Below, one piece after another: positions 47,834 through 57,274 of a stretch of 64,000 bases of DNA. The stretch comes from Gammaproteobacteria bacterium (lineage in GTDB: Bacteria; Pseudomonadota; Gammaproteobacteria; Xanthomonadales; SZUA-36), in NCBI GenBank assembly GCA_021772935.1, contig JAJFLA010000003.1, positions 25,989 through 89,988 on the forward strand. The letters are read 5' to 3'. The notes beneath the pieces were generated by a model. That model did not search any database and was not told the origin of the DNA. It saw only the letters and a list, made by a program, of their open reading frames with translations. How positions within the stretch are numbered: position 1 is the first letter of the stretch; every line of letters begins with the position of its first letter. The position numbers and the translations under genes are program-made.

Positions 47834-47972
47834 TCTCGCACTCGGACTTTTCTGAACAAGCACCCGAACAAGAACCGGAGCAACCGCCTGAATCTTGCCG
47901 TCCGCGGTGGAAAAGACCAAAGCCCACAAACAGCACAATTAGAAGGATCAGGGGTGCGATATAGTCCATCAT
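47817..47972 (-). CDS. Small single-span Cys-rich membrane protein, NqrM-like
   Basis: A 51-residue protein, too short for ordinary gene calling. Residues 1-21 are one hydrophobic span (MMDYIAPLILLIVLFVGFGL). The rest has four cysteines, Cys31, Cys35, Cys39 and Cys45, in GGCSGSCSGACSEKSEC. The plan matches NqrM, the small protein needed to mature Na+-NQR by supplying iron, and FeoB-associated Cys-rich proteins. It starts 2 bases after the rnfA stop and its end overlaps the longer apbE start, so it belongs to the Rnf operon. I infer a role in maturing the Fe site shared by RnfA/RnfE; no homology search was possible. Confidence 0.72.
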   Translation of the reverse strand: MMDYIAPLILLIVLFVGFGLFHRGRQDSGGCSGSCSGACSEKSECENANKT

Positions 47973-47974
47973 AT

Positions 47975-48550
47975 TTACAAAAGCCCGGCAAAGCCCATAA
48001 ACGCCATCGACAGCGTGCCTGCAATAATCAGCACCAGCCCAGTACCCTTGGCAATCTCCGGCACATCTGAAAACTCAACAGATTCACGGATGGAAGCCAT
48101 CAAGACCAGCGCCAGTGTCAGGCCAAGTCCAGCACCAACGGCAAAGGTCAGCCCCTGAAAAAAACCATAACCACGGTTGGTCTGGAAAATTGCCAGACCG
48201 AAAATGGCACAGTTAGTCGTCATCAGTGGTAGAAAAATCCCCAGTTGTCGGAATAGGGTAGGTGATAGTTTCTTCACGGCCATTTCGACGATTTGTACCA
48301 ACGAGGCCACCACAATAATAAAGGAGATGATACGAAGGTAAGGAACCGACTCCAAAATAAAGGTATTGAGTACCCACGCACTCAGTGAAGTCAGTACCAG
48401 TACAAAAATATTGGCCAAACCCATTCGCAGTGCTGTTTCCACTCGTGCGGAAACTCCCATAAAGGGGCATAAACCGAGGAACATGGCGAGCGTGAAGTTA
48501 TTCACTACCATAGCTGAGAAAAAAATCGAAAACAGCGTTTGGTCATTCAT
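47975..48550 (-). CDS. rnfA: Rnf electron-transport complex subunit RnfA
   Basis: A 191-residue inner-membrane protein with six predicted helices, paralogous to RnfE and NqrE. With RnfE it forms the membrane core that holds an Fe centre, between conserved cysteines in FLGLCPFMGVS and TTNCAIFG. Length is typical. It overlaps rnfE by four bases and is followed after 2 bases by the small Cys-rich gene. Confidence 0.96.
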   Translation of the reverse strand: MNDQTLFSIFFSAMVVNNFTLAMFLGLCPFMGVSARVETALRMGLANIFVLVLTSLSAWVLNTFILESVPYLRIISFIIVVASLVQIVEMAVKKLSPTLFRQLGIFLPLMTTNCAIFGLAIFQTNRGYGFFQGLTFAVGAGLGLTLALVLMASIRESVEFSDVPEIAKGTGLVLIIAGTLSMAFMGFAGLL

Positions 48551-49182
48551 GGTGACTGCTCCGCTGTCAGCGTTGTCTTGGTTTTCTTACGCTGCTCCAC
48601 AAATCCCATTGCAAGCAAAATGAAACCGAGAGTCAGGAAGCCACCGGCTGGTAAAACCATGATCACCCAGGGTTCAAAGTTTGCACCAAATAAGGAATAC
48701 TCAAGGAAGCTACCGGTTCCCAGTATCTCCCGGAAACCGCCCATCATAACAAGTGCTATGGTGAAACCGATACCGGTTCCGATGGCGTCGAGCAGGGAGC
48801 GGTAGACATTGTTTTTGGCGGAAAAAGCTTCCTGACGACCGAGAATCATGCAGTTGACCACGATCAAAGCGATAAAAGCGCCAAGCTCTTTGTGTTGAAC
48901 CGGTGCATACGCCTGCAACAACATATCCGCCAGTGTTACAAAGGTCGCAATCACCAGAATATATGCCGAAATACGAACTTCGTTGGGAATAAACCGTTTA
49001 CAACTTGATACCAGCACGCTTGAACAGCAAATCACAAAGAAGGTTGCCGCACTCATGGCCAGTGCATTTTTCACACTGTTAGTCACAGCCAGGGCTGGGC
49101 ACAGACCGAGCATCTGGATCAGAACAGGATTTTCGTTCCAGATACCGCGAATAAAATCTTGAGACGGTGTTGTCTTTCTCAT
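48547..49182 (-). CDS. rnfE: Rnf electron-transport complex subunit RnfE
   Basis: A 211-residue membrane protein, NqrD-like. LGLCPALAVTNS and VNCMILGRQEAF carry the two conserved cysteines that mirror those of RnfA in opposite topology. Six helices are expected. The cytoplasmic C-terminus is short and basic (VEQRKKTKTT). ATGA overlaps join it to rnfG upstream and rnfA downstream. Confidence 0.96.
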   Translation of the reverse strand: MRKTTPSQDFIRGIWNENPVLIQMLGLCPALAVTNSVKNALAMSAATFFVICCSSVLVSSCKRFIPNEVRISAYILVIATFVTLADMLLQAYAPVQHKELGAFIALIVVNCMILGRQEAFSAKNNVYRSLLDAIGTGIGFTIALVMMGGFREILGTGSFLEYSLFGANFEPWVIMVLPAGGFLTLGFILLAMGFVEQRKKTKTTLTAEQSP

Positions 49183-49913
49183 TGTTTCGTCTCCTCGAAT
49201 TTAGAAACAACGGGTGCTTTTGGAATACCCCGATCAATCACCGGTCGCCATTCTTCCAGTGCATGATTAATGATGTCGATGACAACCTTGGAGGAAATGG
49301 TCGCACCTGTGATGGTATCGATCTCATTCGGCTTGCCCTTGCCGGCACCAATTTTTACGCCAATTAACGGGGTTTCAGGGCCTGCAAAAAACTGTTTAAC
49401 AAAAGCCATGTCTTTAAATATTTTGTCACCCAGGCCTGGGGTTTCTTTACTATCCAGTACTTTCATACCCGAAAGTTTCCCAGTTGTCGGGTTAAACCCG
49501 AAAATGATCTGAACAACGTCCTGAAAGCCTGATTCTCCACGTGAAATTGCGATACCACTAACTTCATCTAAAATATCATAACCTACATATATCCGTCTGT
49601 AATCACTATCTTTATTGCCTTCTGGTATATTTAAAGAAAGCCTGTCATTGACCAAGTAATAGGTGCTATAACGTTCAACTCCTGGTAGTACCTCGTAGAC
49701 TGCAATTTTAAGCTGCTCGGCCTTGTATTTATCAATAATAGGTTTTGTGTGTTGATTCACCAACACGATCAATAACCCGGCCAGCGCACCGGCGACTGCC
49801 AGTGTTGCCACCAGGCGGAATGTGGAAACCGTCTCTTTGAGCGGGGTTTCCGGCGATTCCGGCAGGCTTGGGTCATGGGTGCCAGTGTCCTCTTTCATGA
49901 TTTCTTCGTTCAT
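49179..49913 (-). CDS. rnfG: Rnf electron-transport complex subunit RnfG
   Basis: A 244-residue subunit with one N-terminal membrane span (about residues 32-52) and a periplasmic FMN-binding domain. FMN is attached by ApbE to a threonine in the motif DTITGATISS (about residues 195-204). AGGAGG lies 7 bases before the ATG at 49913; the longer upstream frame lies inside rnfD. The N-terminal 30 residues are acidic and proline-rich, longer than in E. coli RsxG. Confidence 0.95.
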   Translation of the reverse strand: MNEEIMKEDTGTHDPSLPESPETPLKETVSTFRLVATLAVAGALAGLLIVLVNQHTKPIIDKYKAEQLKIAVYEVLPGVERYSTYYLVNDRLSLNIPEGNKDSDYRRIYVGYDILDEVSGIAISRGESGFQDVVQIIFGFNPTTGKLSGMKVLDSKETPGLGDKIFKDMAFVKQFFAGPETPLIGVKIGAGKGKPNEIDTITGATISSKVVIDIINHALEEWRPVIDRGIPKAPVVSKFEETKQ

Positions 49914-50926
49914 GATCCAGCCTCCTTCTTTTTCTTTCTGGAGGTGCCGAACAGACGGGGTTGTGTAGCACGGTTTATAAAAGGCACCAATGCATTCATC
50001 AACAGGATGGAATACATCACACCTTCCGGCAGACCACCCCAAACCCGAATGATTACAACCAGGAAACCAATGCCAAAACCGAAAAGCCAACAACCCTTGT
50101 TGGTTATCGGTGAAGTTACCATGTCCGTCGCCATGTAGAACGCACCGAGCATCATACCGCCTGAAAAAAGCATGAACAGTGGCGGAAACTGGGAAATACC
50201 AAGGGCAAAAAACAGACCGGAAATAACAAAGGTTGAGACAAAAATGCTCAATGGGATATGCCAGTTTAAATGTCCACGCCAGGCCAGATAGATACCACCG
50301 AGCAGAATTAACAGAGCTGAGGTTTCACCCAAAGAACCACCAGTAGTTCCAAGAAACAAATCAATCACGGGTGTCACAACAGGATCATCGCCGAACTTCA
50401 GGTTACCCAGCGGTGTTGCTGAGCTTGTGGCATCGACAACCGGGCTCATAAAAGGCAGGGCGAAATTATCACCCTGTAGCGCCCACCAATGCTGTGTTTT
50501 TGCTGGCCAGGTTGTAATCGCGACCGGAAAGGCTGCTTGCAAAAAGGCACGTCCTACCAGGGCAGGGTTAAAAACATTCTGACCCAGACCACCAAATATG
50601 ATCTTACCGAATGCCATACCAAAACCACCACCTAAAAAAGCCATCCAGAGTGGAAAACCGGGTGGCAGCGTCAAGCCCAGTAAAAGCCCGGTGATCATCG
50701 CAGAGCCATCCGCCAATGAGCCCGGTGTGGACCCAAACAAACGCTCTGTGAGCAAACAACCGGCAATACTTGCAAGCAAGACAAGAATTGCACTTGGGCC
50801 AAAGAAATAAATCGAAGCAGCAACGACAGGTATAAGGCTTATCACCACTGACCACATAATTTTTATGGTGGATTCAGCTGATCTGACATGTGGTGAAGCA
50901 GTAATTTTGACGCTGGAATCAGTCAT
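49910..50926 (-). CDS. rnfD: Rnf electron-transport complex subunit RnfD
   Basis: A 338-residue polytopic membrane protein, NqrB-like, carrying a second covalent FMN. The flavinylated threonine is expected in DATSSATPL (about residues 170-178). The FNPALVGRAFL and ATDMVTSPIT blocks are standard. The start at 50926 gives an ATGA overlap with rnfC; the frame extending to 51028 lies inside rnfC. The C-terminus is strongly basic (KKKKE). Confidence 0.95.
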   Translation of the reverse strand: MTDSSVKITASPHVRSAESTIKIMWSVVISLIPVVAASIYFFGPSAILVLLASIAGCLLTERLFGSTPGSLADGSAMITGLLLGLTLPPGFPLWMAFLGGGFGMAFGKIIFGGLGQNVFNPALVGRAFLQAAFPVAITTWPAKTQHWWALQGDNFALPFMSPVVDATSSATPLGNLKFGDDPVVTPVIDLFLGTTGGSLGETSALLILLGGIYLAWRGHLNWHIPLSIFVSTFVISGLFFALGISQFPPLFMLFSGGMMLGAFYMATDMVTSPITNKGCWLFGFGIGFLVVIIRVWGGLPEGVMYSILLMNALVPFINRATQPRLFGTSRKKKKEAGS

Positions 50927-52248
50927 GATGAAGGCAGTCTTCTCAGTTGTGTTTTTGACATGGCGAACAATTGGGATAAAGGAATATTGGACGGACAAAC
51001 AAACGAACAAGACCCACACAGCATACAATCGTTCAGATTTGCATCGGCCTTGAGTTCCTCGTAGCGTTCAGCCTTCGCCAAAGCGCCCATCAATTGTGGG
51101 TTCAGAAAGATAGGGCACGCCTCCAAGCATTTACCGCACTTGATACAGGGCAGTATATCCTGTCGTTTGCACTCATCCTTTGAAAGGACCAGTATGCCAC
51201 CTGTTGCTTTCAAGATTGGTACGTCAAGATTGGCCTGACCCAAGCCCATCATCGGGCCACCGAAAACTATCTCGGCGGCATCTTCGGTAAAACCGCCACA
51301 ATGTTCGATAACGTCACGAAGTTTTGTCCCAAAGGGTATTTTCCAGTTACCAGGTTTTCGAATGCCGCGACCCGTCACTGTGATGATGCGTTCAATCAAG
51401 GGGTGTCCGCTCTCAAATACGGCAGCAACATTGGCTGCGGTTGCCACATTCTGCACCATAGCGCCAATCGCACTTGGCAGGGCACCGGATGGAACTTCCA
51501 GACCCATGACAGCTTTTATCAGCATTTTCTCAGCACCCTGAGGATACTTTACTCTTAAAGGCTGAACCGTGACATCGAGATCGTCAGGTTTGGTTTTGCG
51601 CATCATTTCGATGGCATCAGGTTTGTTCGCTTCAATGCCAATCACTGCGCGGGTAATACCCAACGCTTTAAGAGCAATGCGAATGCCTTCGTAAACCTGG
51701 TCTGGTAGCTCCAGCATCGTGCGGTGATCCGAGGTGAGATAGGGCTCGCACTCACATCCATTAATCAATAACAAATCAACGGGTTGATCTTTAGGCGGAC
51801 ACAGCTTGACGTGGGATGGAAATGCAGCGCCGCCAAGACCCACAATACCTGCCTTGCCGATTTCCGTGGAAAGATCTTCATCTTTTACGTCTTGCCAGCG
51901 TGGCACAATACGTGTCCTTCGCATCTGCGACGAGCTCGGGTCCACGCTGATACGGATCGATGGAACCATGGTGCCGTTGGGGTGTGGCCAGAGTTCGATC
52001 GACTTCACAATGCCGGCCGCAGTCGCATGAACGGCTGAAGAAATAAAACCGCTTGCTTCCGCTATAACGTCTCCCCGTTCAACATGGTCGCCGGGTTTAA
52101 CCAGGGATTTCGCCGGCGTACCAATGTGCTGTGACAAAGGCAGAATGACTTCCTTGGGGAACGGGAACCGTTTCGAGGCTATGCTCGAAGTGATGTCCTT
52201 GTTCTCCGACGGGTGAACCCCGTGTTTGAAACTCAGTAAACCTGTCAT
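50923..52248 (-). CDS. rnfC: Rnf electron-transport complex subunit RnfC
   Basis: A 441-residue peripheral subunit, NqrF-like in role: it binds NADH and FMN. GIVGLGGAAFPSHVK (about residues 135-149) and NGCECEPYLTSDH are the NADH/FMN domain motifs. Two [4Fe-4S] motifs, CIKCGKCLEACP and CMLCGSCSFVCP, lie in the last 80 residues. It ends 22 residues after the second motif, without the long Ala/Lys-rich tail of enterobacterial RsxC. It follows nifJ by 7 bases. Confidence 0.96.
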   Translation of the reverse strand: MTGLLSFKHGVHPSENKDITSSIASKRFPFPKEVILPLSQHIGTPAKSLVKPGDHVERGDVIAEASGFISSAVHATAAGIVKSIELWPHPNGTMVPSIRISVDPSSSQMRRTRIVPRWQDVKDEDLSTEIGKAGIVGLGGAAFPSHVKLCPPKDQPVDLLLINGCECEPYLTSDHRTMLELPDQVYEGIRIALKALGITRAVIGIEANKPDAIEMMRKTKPDDLDVTVQPLRVKYPQGAEKMLIKAVMGLEVPSGALPSAIGAMVQNVATAANVAAVFESGHPLIERIITVTGRGIRKPGNWKIPFGTKLRDVIEHCGGFTEDAAEIVFGGPMMGLGQANLDVPILKATGGILVLSKDECKRQDILPCIKCGKCLEACPIFLNPQLMGALAKAERYEELKADANLNDCMLCGSCSFVCPSNIPLSQLFAMSKTQLRRLPSS

Positions 52249-52255
52249 GTTGGTC

Positions 52256-55200
52256 TCAATTAAACGGTTCAGCGCGTTGGATCAGCTTATCCAAGCCTTT
52301 CTCTTTTGGATTCAGCGGGTCACCCGGATGAATACATTCTGCCGGACAAGCTTCAGCTCCCATCACGATCTGCTTGAAGGTGCCGGACCTGGCATCGCCA
52401 ATGTAAGCCTGCTGGTCATCATTGTAGACAAATAGCTTGGGATTGAGCTTCAGGCAATCATCACAGGACGTGCAGCGAAGTGTATCGATGTAGGGTTCGT
52501 TACCCATATCATCGTCGTCGTCGTCCGCCATAGCTGCTTCCACTGACGGCGTTGCGGAAGCTACGGCAACGGGTGCTGGTGCACTCGTCGAAGCTGCAGG
52601 TGCAGTTGAAACATCAAAGCCAGTTGGGGCTTCGAATGCCGGCCCTTCCCAGCTCTCTGCTTTTTCAAGTAATTGTGCAACGGTATCGTTGGCGCTTCCT
52701 TTTAACAGCCCTTCTGCGAGTCTTCTTGCAATCAACAATGGGTACTGTGTCGTCAGTTTAGTGATTTTTGCCTCATACTCGGCAGTTAGCGCTGCTATCC
52801 TGGATTCGAGCTCATCGGTCATTCCTTCAGTGACTGCATCACGCATATTGTCTGAAACATCAAGTCCCGCCATCTCTTTCAGCTGGGACCAATGCTGCAA
52901 ACGCTCTTCAGCCAGTTGTACGATCTCATCTGAAACCGACATCCTGCTCAAACGTCTGCTGGCATCAACCGTGTAAATGTAGGCTGTTTCATCTTCACGC
53001 TCATCCTCATCCATCTCCAGGTAGTCATGGAAAGGAATCAATTCATCCTCATTATTCATCTTCTTGAAGTGCCCACGGAAACGTGCCTCGCCGAGAGCCC
53101 AGTCAGCAGTGGTGACGGGCAAGACCATCTTCTGCTCTTCACCCTGTTCGTCGACATGTAACAATTCGTAGCTGGTCCACGTGTCCAGGGGAGAGGGGTT
53201 GCCTTCCAGATCAATGCATTCAGAGAAGGTCGTGCCGTCGTCCGGGTTAAAAACAATATTGGGTACAGCACGACTTTCCAGTGCAAGCCTGGCAGCATCG
53301 GGCGCACCAAAGTCCGCAATACCCCACTCAGGAGGGCACGGTGTATTCAAAATAAACAGCGCCGGGCGTCTTGCCTGCAAACCTTTCAAGACATTTTGAA
53401 TCAGATGTGACGGTGTTGCCTGTGAAGACTGCATCACGAAAACACCACGATGGGCGATTGCGATCAGGGCAAGTTCTTTGCGAACCTCTTCCTTGCCATG
53501 CTGATCCATACCATATTCGGCCATATCAGAGACCTGCGCCGTGAAACCGGAGGTGCAAGCCTGACCACCGGTATTGGAGTAAACCTGTGTATCTACAACC
53601 ACCACCCGGATTGGTTTGTTCGAAGCCATCACACGGGACAAGTTCTGGAAACCAATATCCATCATGGCGCCGTCACCTCCGACTGCGAACAAAGGCGGGC
53701 ACAGGGTGAATTCATCGTCGTCGAACTGCTGCCATTCAAAATCCGAGAAGAACGTTTCATCGGTAGCCGCATCGTAGGATTCAGACAGAAGTTTCTCAGC
53801 TCGTCGTACCGTGATAAAACCGTCCGCCATTTTGCGCATATGGCCTTCAAAAATCCCCACCGCTACAGAGGGGGCATCCTGAAAGAGATGGTTTACCCAG
53901 GGGAAAGGGTAGGGGTTGTAAGGGTAGGATGAGCCCCAGACCGAACTGCAACCTGTCGAGTTGGTAAAGCCAAGATTTGCACGGCCACGGCCACTTGGGC
54001 CTTCTTCATAGCGCCACTTGAGGTCTTTCAACTCCTCAATAGATTTACGAATCAGCAGCACGCGTTCTTTTTTGTCTCCGGCAAGAGCAACTGAAAGGTC
54101 ATCCGAATCGGTTGAAACATCTGCAAGGTCTGTTTCTGACACCAGCATTGTGTGGGCCTTTTCATCAAGTTTCTTAATCAGACTGCCCAGGTTTTTCACC
54201 TGCTCTTCAACACGCGGGGCCATGAACGCGTTGACGGTGGAGAGAAGCAGATGAATGGTGGTTTTCTCACCGCAACCCATACAGGCACCATCACCACCGG
54301 TCATGGACATGTAATTGCTCTGCTTCAGTAACAGCGATGACATGACACCAATGCCATCGTCGAGGCTGGATATCTTGATGTATTGATCGTCGGTTTCCGG
54401 CAGGTTGCTCCAAAGCTTCCAGTTGAATTCAAGCGTTTCCTGCAGGTCATCAGTCTGGCGCACACTCTGCAGGGCGCCATCTGCACAAACGGCTACGCAA
54501 ATATCACAACCTTTACATGTTTCCGGATTGATGGTGATCGAAAGCAAACCACCTGAACCTTTCTTTTTGCTCTCCGGCAAATCAAAGAAGGGAGCTGTTT
54601 TGGCCAGCGGAAAGTCTGATACTGCCGCATAAACCAGGTTGTATTGGGCATCAATTTCAGCGCGTCGCTCAACATCCCAATTAGATTTTCCGGCGACGGT
54701 TTCATAAGCCTGTGCCAAAACGTTTGCGTAGGTCTTAAATGTGCCACTTGAGATGATCTTGCGTGACTCTTTGCCAAGATTTCTTATCAATTGAGAGAAA
54801 CGCGTCATCGGTTTTTGTGGGTCAGATACTGTCGTCACAGCAGCTTCCAGTACCTCTTCAACCGTGCTGACTACACCCGGAATGGCGGAGTCAGGGCACT
54901 GGGTCCAGCACTTGGCACAACCTGTACATTTTTCTGCAATAAATTCAGGTACATTAAAGCGAACCGCAGACATATCACGCATACTCGATGTCGCTGCGGG
55001 AATAGCGGCGATGGCCGTGAACGGATCAGCAATTATGTCCTGTCCGGTCTTGTACTGAACACAAACCTGGTTCCAGAAGTCTGCCTGATTACCAAGTCCG
55101 GTGGCTGCTTCGATACCCGCCATCGCGTGTGGGATCAAGGGCAATAACTCTTCATGGCCTTCATCCAGGAAATCCTCAAGATCAAGCGCTAATACTTCGT

Positions 55201-57274
55201 CAAAGCCACGTGTAATGACACGGATATTATCCTCAACTACACGTTCACCCAAATGCCCGAACTTCTTGTTGAGTTGTTTGCGAATACCTTCGAACAAACG
55301 CTCTCTGGAAAGACCATGTGTACCCATTAGTGGGGCTGCATTGAAGAATGCCCCCATAAATGCCACACCCTGCATGCGAAAACGTAGATCCGCTTTTGAG
55401 GCTTCTGAAAGCGCAATATTAAAGCCGTCTACGGCAAAGACCTTGATTTTCTTCGCACGGATCGTACGCTGCGCTGTTTTTGGAAAGCTGTTCCAGAGCT
55501 TTTCGCCTGAAAGCTCGCTCTGGATGATGAACACACCCTCTTCGCACAAGCCCGCTAGTGGATTTGAATGCAAAAAGACATTCGGGTCAGGAGATAGCAC
55601 AACGCTGACATGTTTGAGCTCACAATTCAGACGTAAGGGCTGCTCTGACAACATTGCGTAAAACGTCGTAGGTTGGCCTTTTTTCTCTGAACCATACTTG
55701 GGGTTGGCCTTGATGTGCATGCCGAGCAGTTCAGCCGCTGTCATCGCAAGGTTTTTGCCCATGGTAATGGCGCCCCATCCACCCACTGAGTGAATGCGAA
55801 GTTCAAGCGAATCTTCTGGAAAAAGGTTCAGATCCCCGGCTGATGGAAGCGCCAGGTCGGCTACAAGTGGGTAATCGGCAAGAATTTTCTCCTGCCAGAT
55901 TTGCATTTTTGGAAGCCGTGTATCTTTCTGAATAAACTCGAAACCGAGGTAGAATTGACGTTGCTTACGCCCATCCTTAAGCATATTGTTAACGGCAGCA
56001 ATGAGGTCTCCTGGCTGCAGGTCCCGGCTTCCCAGGCCAAAGCAAGCCGAGTAAAAATCAGGAACCTGATCGGGAAGAAGTGCGGGCAAACCGGTATATG
56101 GTAGATTGGCGCGATCGCCATTTCCGGCGCGACCGTTTTCAGCCGCCTGCGCCATCGCCGAACGAATCTCGCGAATCATAGGTAGCTCAACCGCTAAAGG
56201 TTGATCGGTACGTTCCATAACGACCACGCCTTTTTTGCCAGCCAGCATGCTGGAAACCAAATCGGACGGGAACGGACGGAACATCACCAAGTCGAGCACG
56301 CCAACCTTTAAACCACGTTCTTTACGCAAGTAATCAACAACGACCTCGGCATTACAAATTACCGAGCCCTGTCCAACGATGACGTACTCCGCATCTTCCA
56401 GCCGGTAACCCATAGCGCGACTGTATTTACGACCGGAGAGCTTCGCATACTCTTCAAACGCCTGGTCGGTCAAATCAGCAATATGATCAAAATAGAAAGG
56501 GCGTTGTGCGGCAACACCCTGCGCATACGCCTCCTGATTTTGAACCGTACCCAGCATCGCCGGGTAATCAAAGTTATAAAGCTCAGGAATACGACGCCTA
56601 CGCTTACCAAACACAGCCCGTTGTGCGCCAGTGGGTGAGTCAATGATATCTGCTGGATCACCCAGGTACTCGCTAATCAGTTCGCGTTCGGGTTCAAAAA
56701 ATGACTCAATGACGTGGCTCGTCAGGAAGCCGTCCTGTGCACATATACCTGGGTTCAGTGACAATTCCGCAACGCGGTGTGCGACAAGATTCAAGTCGGC
56801 AACACTCTGTACATCCTTGGCGAATAACTGAAAAAAACCTGTATCATCAACAGCATGGTAATCATCGTGACCGGCGTGCACATTGAGTGAGTGCTTGGTC
56901 ATGGCACGGCAAGCCACATTCAAAACATAGGTCAACCTTTTGCCAACAGCCGCGTACAGCGACTCGTGCATATACGCAATACCCTGACCACTGGAGAAGT
57001 TGGTTGAGCGCAAACCTACCATACTCATTCCGGCCGTCACACCTGCGGCGGCATGTTCGCCTTCAGGTTCAAAGAAAATCAAGTTACGTCCATTGACATT
57101 CTTTTGACCCTTGGCAACCGCTGATGCCCAGCCTTCGCCCATTTGTGTAGAAGGTGTAATCGGATAGGCACCTGCGGCTTCACTTGCCGCAGTCTCCATG
57201 GTTACCACTGCTGCGCTACCGTCGTCAGTTTTAAAAATGCCGGGATACTTGGCCCCGTTTGTTGCCTGGCTCAT
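52256..57274 (-). CDS. nifJ: Pyruvate:ferredoxin oxidoreductase with C-terminal ferredoxin extension
   Basis: A 1672-residue enzyme; ordinary NifJ is about 1170-1200. It decarboxylates pyruvate to acetyl-CoA and reduces ferredoxin. Order: pyrimidine-binding domain (AYPITPSTQMGE), domain II (YVIVGQGSVICNAE), gamma domain (SVGGWGAITMGKNLA), a [4Fe-4S] motif CTGCAKCWTQCP near 783, an insert of about 130 residues, CKGCDICVAVCADG near 920, then the TPP domain (GACMGCGEKT near 1000, GDGAMMDIGFQNLSR near 1198). Beyond about 1300 come a helical region, an Ala/Pro/Ser linker, an Asp run, and a single-cluster ferredoxin (CTSCDDC near 1601, ACPAECIHPG). The fused ferredoxin may pass electrons straight to Rnf. 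It overlaps rnfB by four bases. Confidence 0.94.
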   Translation of the reverse strand: MSQATNGAKYPGIFKTDDGSAAVVTMETAASEAAGAYPITPSTQMGEGWASAVAKGQKNVNGRNLIFFEPEGEHAAAGVTAGMSMVGLRSTNFSSGQGIAYMHESLYAAVGKRLTYVLNVACRAMTKHSLNVHAGHDDYHAVDDTGFFQLFAKDVQSVADLNLVAHRVAELSLNPGICAQDGFLTSHVIESFFEPERELISEYLGDPADIIDSPTGAQRAVFGKRRRRIPELYNFDYPAMLGTVQNQEAYAQGVAAQRPFYFDHIADLTDQAFEEYAKLSGRKYSRAMGYRLEDAEYVIVGQGSVICNAEVVVDYLRKERGLKVGVLDLVMFRPFPSDLVSSMLAGKKGVVVMERTDQPLAVELPMIREIRSAMAQAAENGRAGNGDRANLPYTGLPALLPDQVPDFYSACFGLGSRDLQPGDLIAAVNNMLKDGRKQRQFYLGFEFIQKDTRLPKMQIWQEKILADYPLVADLALPSAGDLNLFPEDSLELRIHSVGGWGAITMGKNLAMTAAELLGMHIKANPKYGSEKKGQPTTFYAMLSEQPLRLNCELKHVSVVLSPDPNVFLHSNPLAGLCEEGVFIIQSELSGEKLWNSFPKTAQRTIRAKKIKVFAVDGFNIALSEASKADLRFRMQGVAFMGAFFNAAPLMGTHGLSRERLFEGIRKQLNKKFGHLGERVVEDNIRVITRGFDEVLALDLEDFLDEGHEELLPLIPHAMAGIEAATGLGNQADFWNQVCVQYKTGQDIIADPFTAIAAIPAATSSMRDMSAVRFNVPEFIAEKCTGCAKCWTQCPDSAIPGVVSTVEEVLEAAVTTVSDPQKPMTRFSQLIRNLGKESRKIISSGTFKTYANVLAQAYETVAGKSNWDVERRAEIDAQYNLVYAAVSDFPLAKTAPFFDLPESKKKGSGGLLSITINPETCKGCDICVAVCADGALQSVRQTDDLQETLEFNWKLWSNLPETDDQYIKISSLDDGIGVMSSLLLKQSNYMSMTGGDGACMGCGEKTTIHLLLSTVNAFMAPRVEEQVKNLGSLIKKLDEKAHTMLVSETDLADVSTDSDDLSVALAGDKKERVLLIRKSIEELKDLKWRYEEGPSGRGRANLGFTNSTGCSSVWGSSYPYNPYPFPWVNHLFQDAPSVAVGIFEGHMRKMADGFITVRRAEKLLSESYDAATDETFFSDFEWQQFDDDEFTLCPPLFAVGGDGAMMDIGFQNLSRVMASNKPIRVVVVDTQVYSNTGGQACTSGFTAQVSDMAEYGMDQHGKEEVRKELALIAIAHRGVFVMQSSQATPSHLIQNVLKGLQARRPALFILNTPCPPEWGIADFGAPDAARLALESRAVPNIVFNPDDGTTFSECIDLEGNPSPLDTWTSYELLHVDEQGEEQKMVLPVTTADWALGEARFRGHFKKMNNEDELIPFHDYLEMDEDEREDETAYIYTVDASRRLSRMSVSDEIVQLAEERLQHWSQLKEMAGLDVSDNMRDAVTEGMTDELESRIAALTAEYEAKITKLTTQYPLLIARRLAEGLLKGSANDTVAQLLEKAESWEGPAFEAPTGFDVSTAPAASTSAPAPVAVASATPSVEAAMADDDDDDMGNEPYIDTLRCTSCDDCLKLNPKLFVYNDDQQAYIGDARSGTFKQIVMGAEACPAECIHPGDPLNPKEKGLDKLIQRAEPFN

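Noticed and set aside
52256-57274. NifJ as a nitrogen-fixation gene
   Set aside because: No nif structural or assembly genes are in the window; operon partners (kor, rnf) point to general ferredoxin metabolism.
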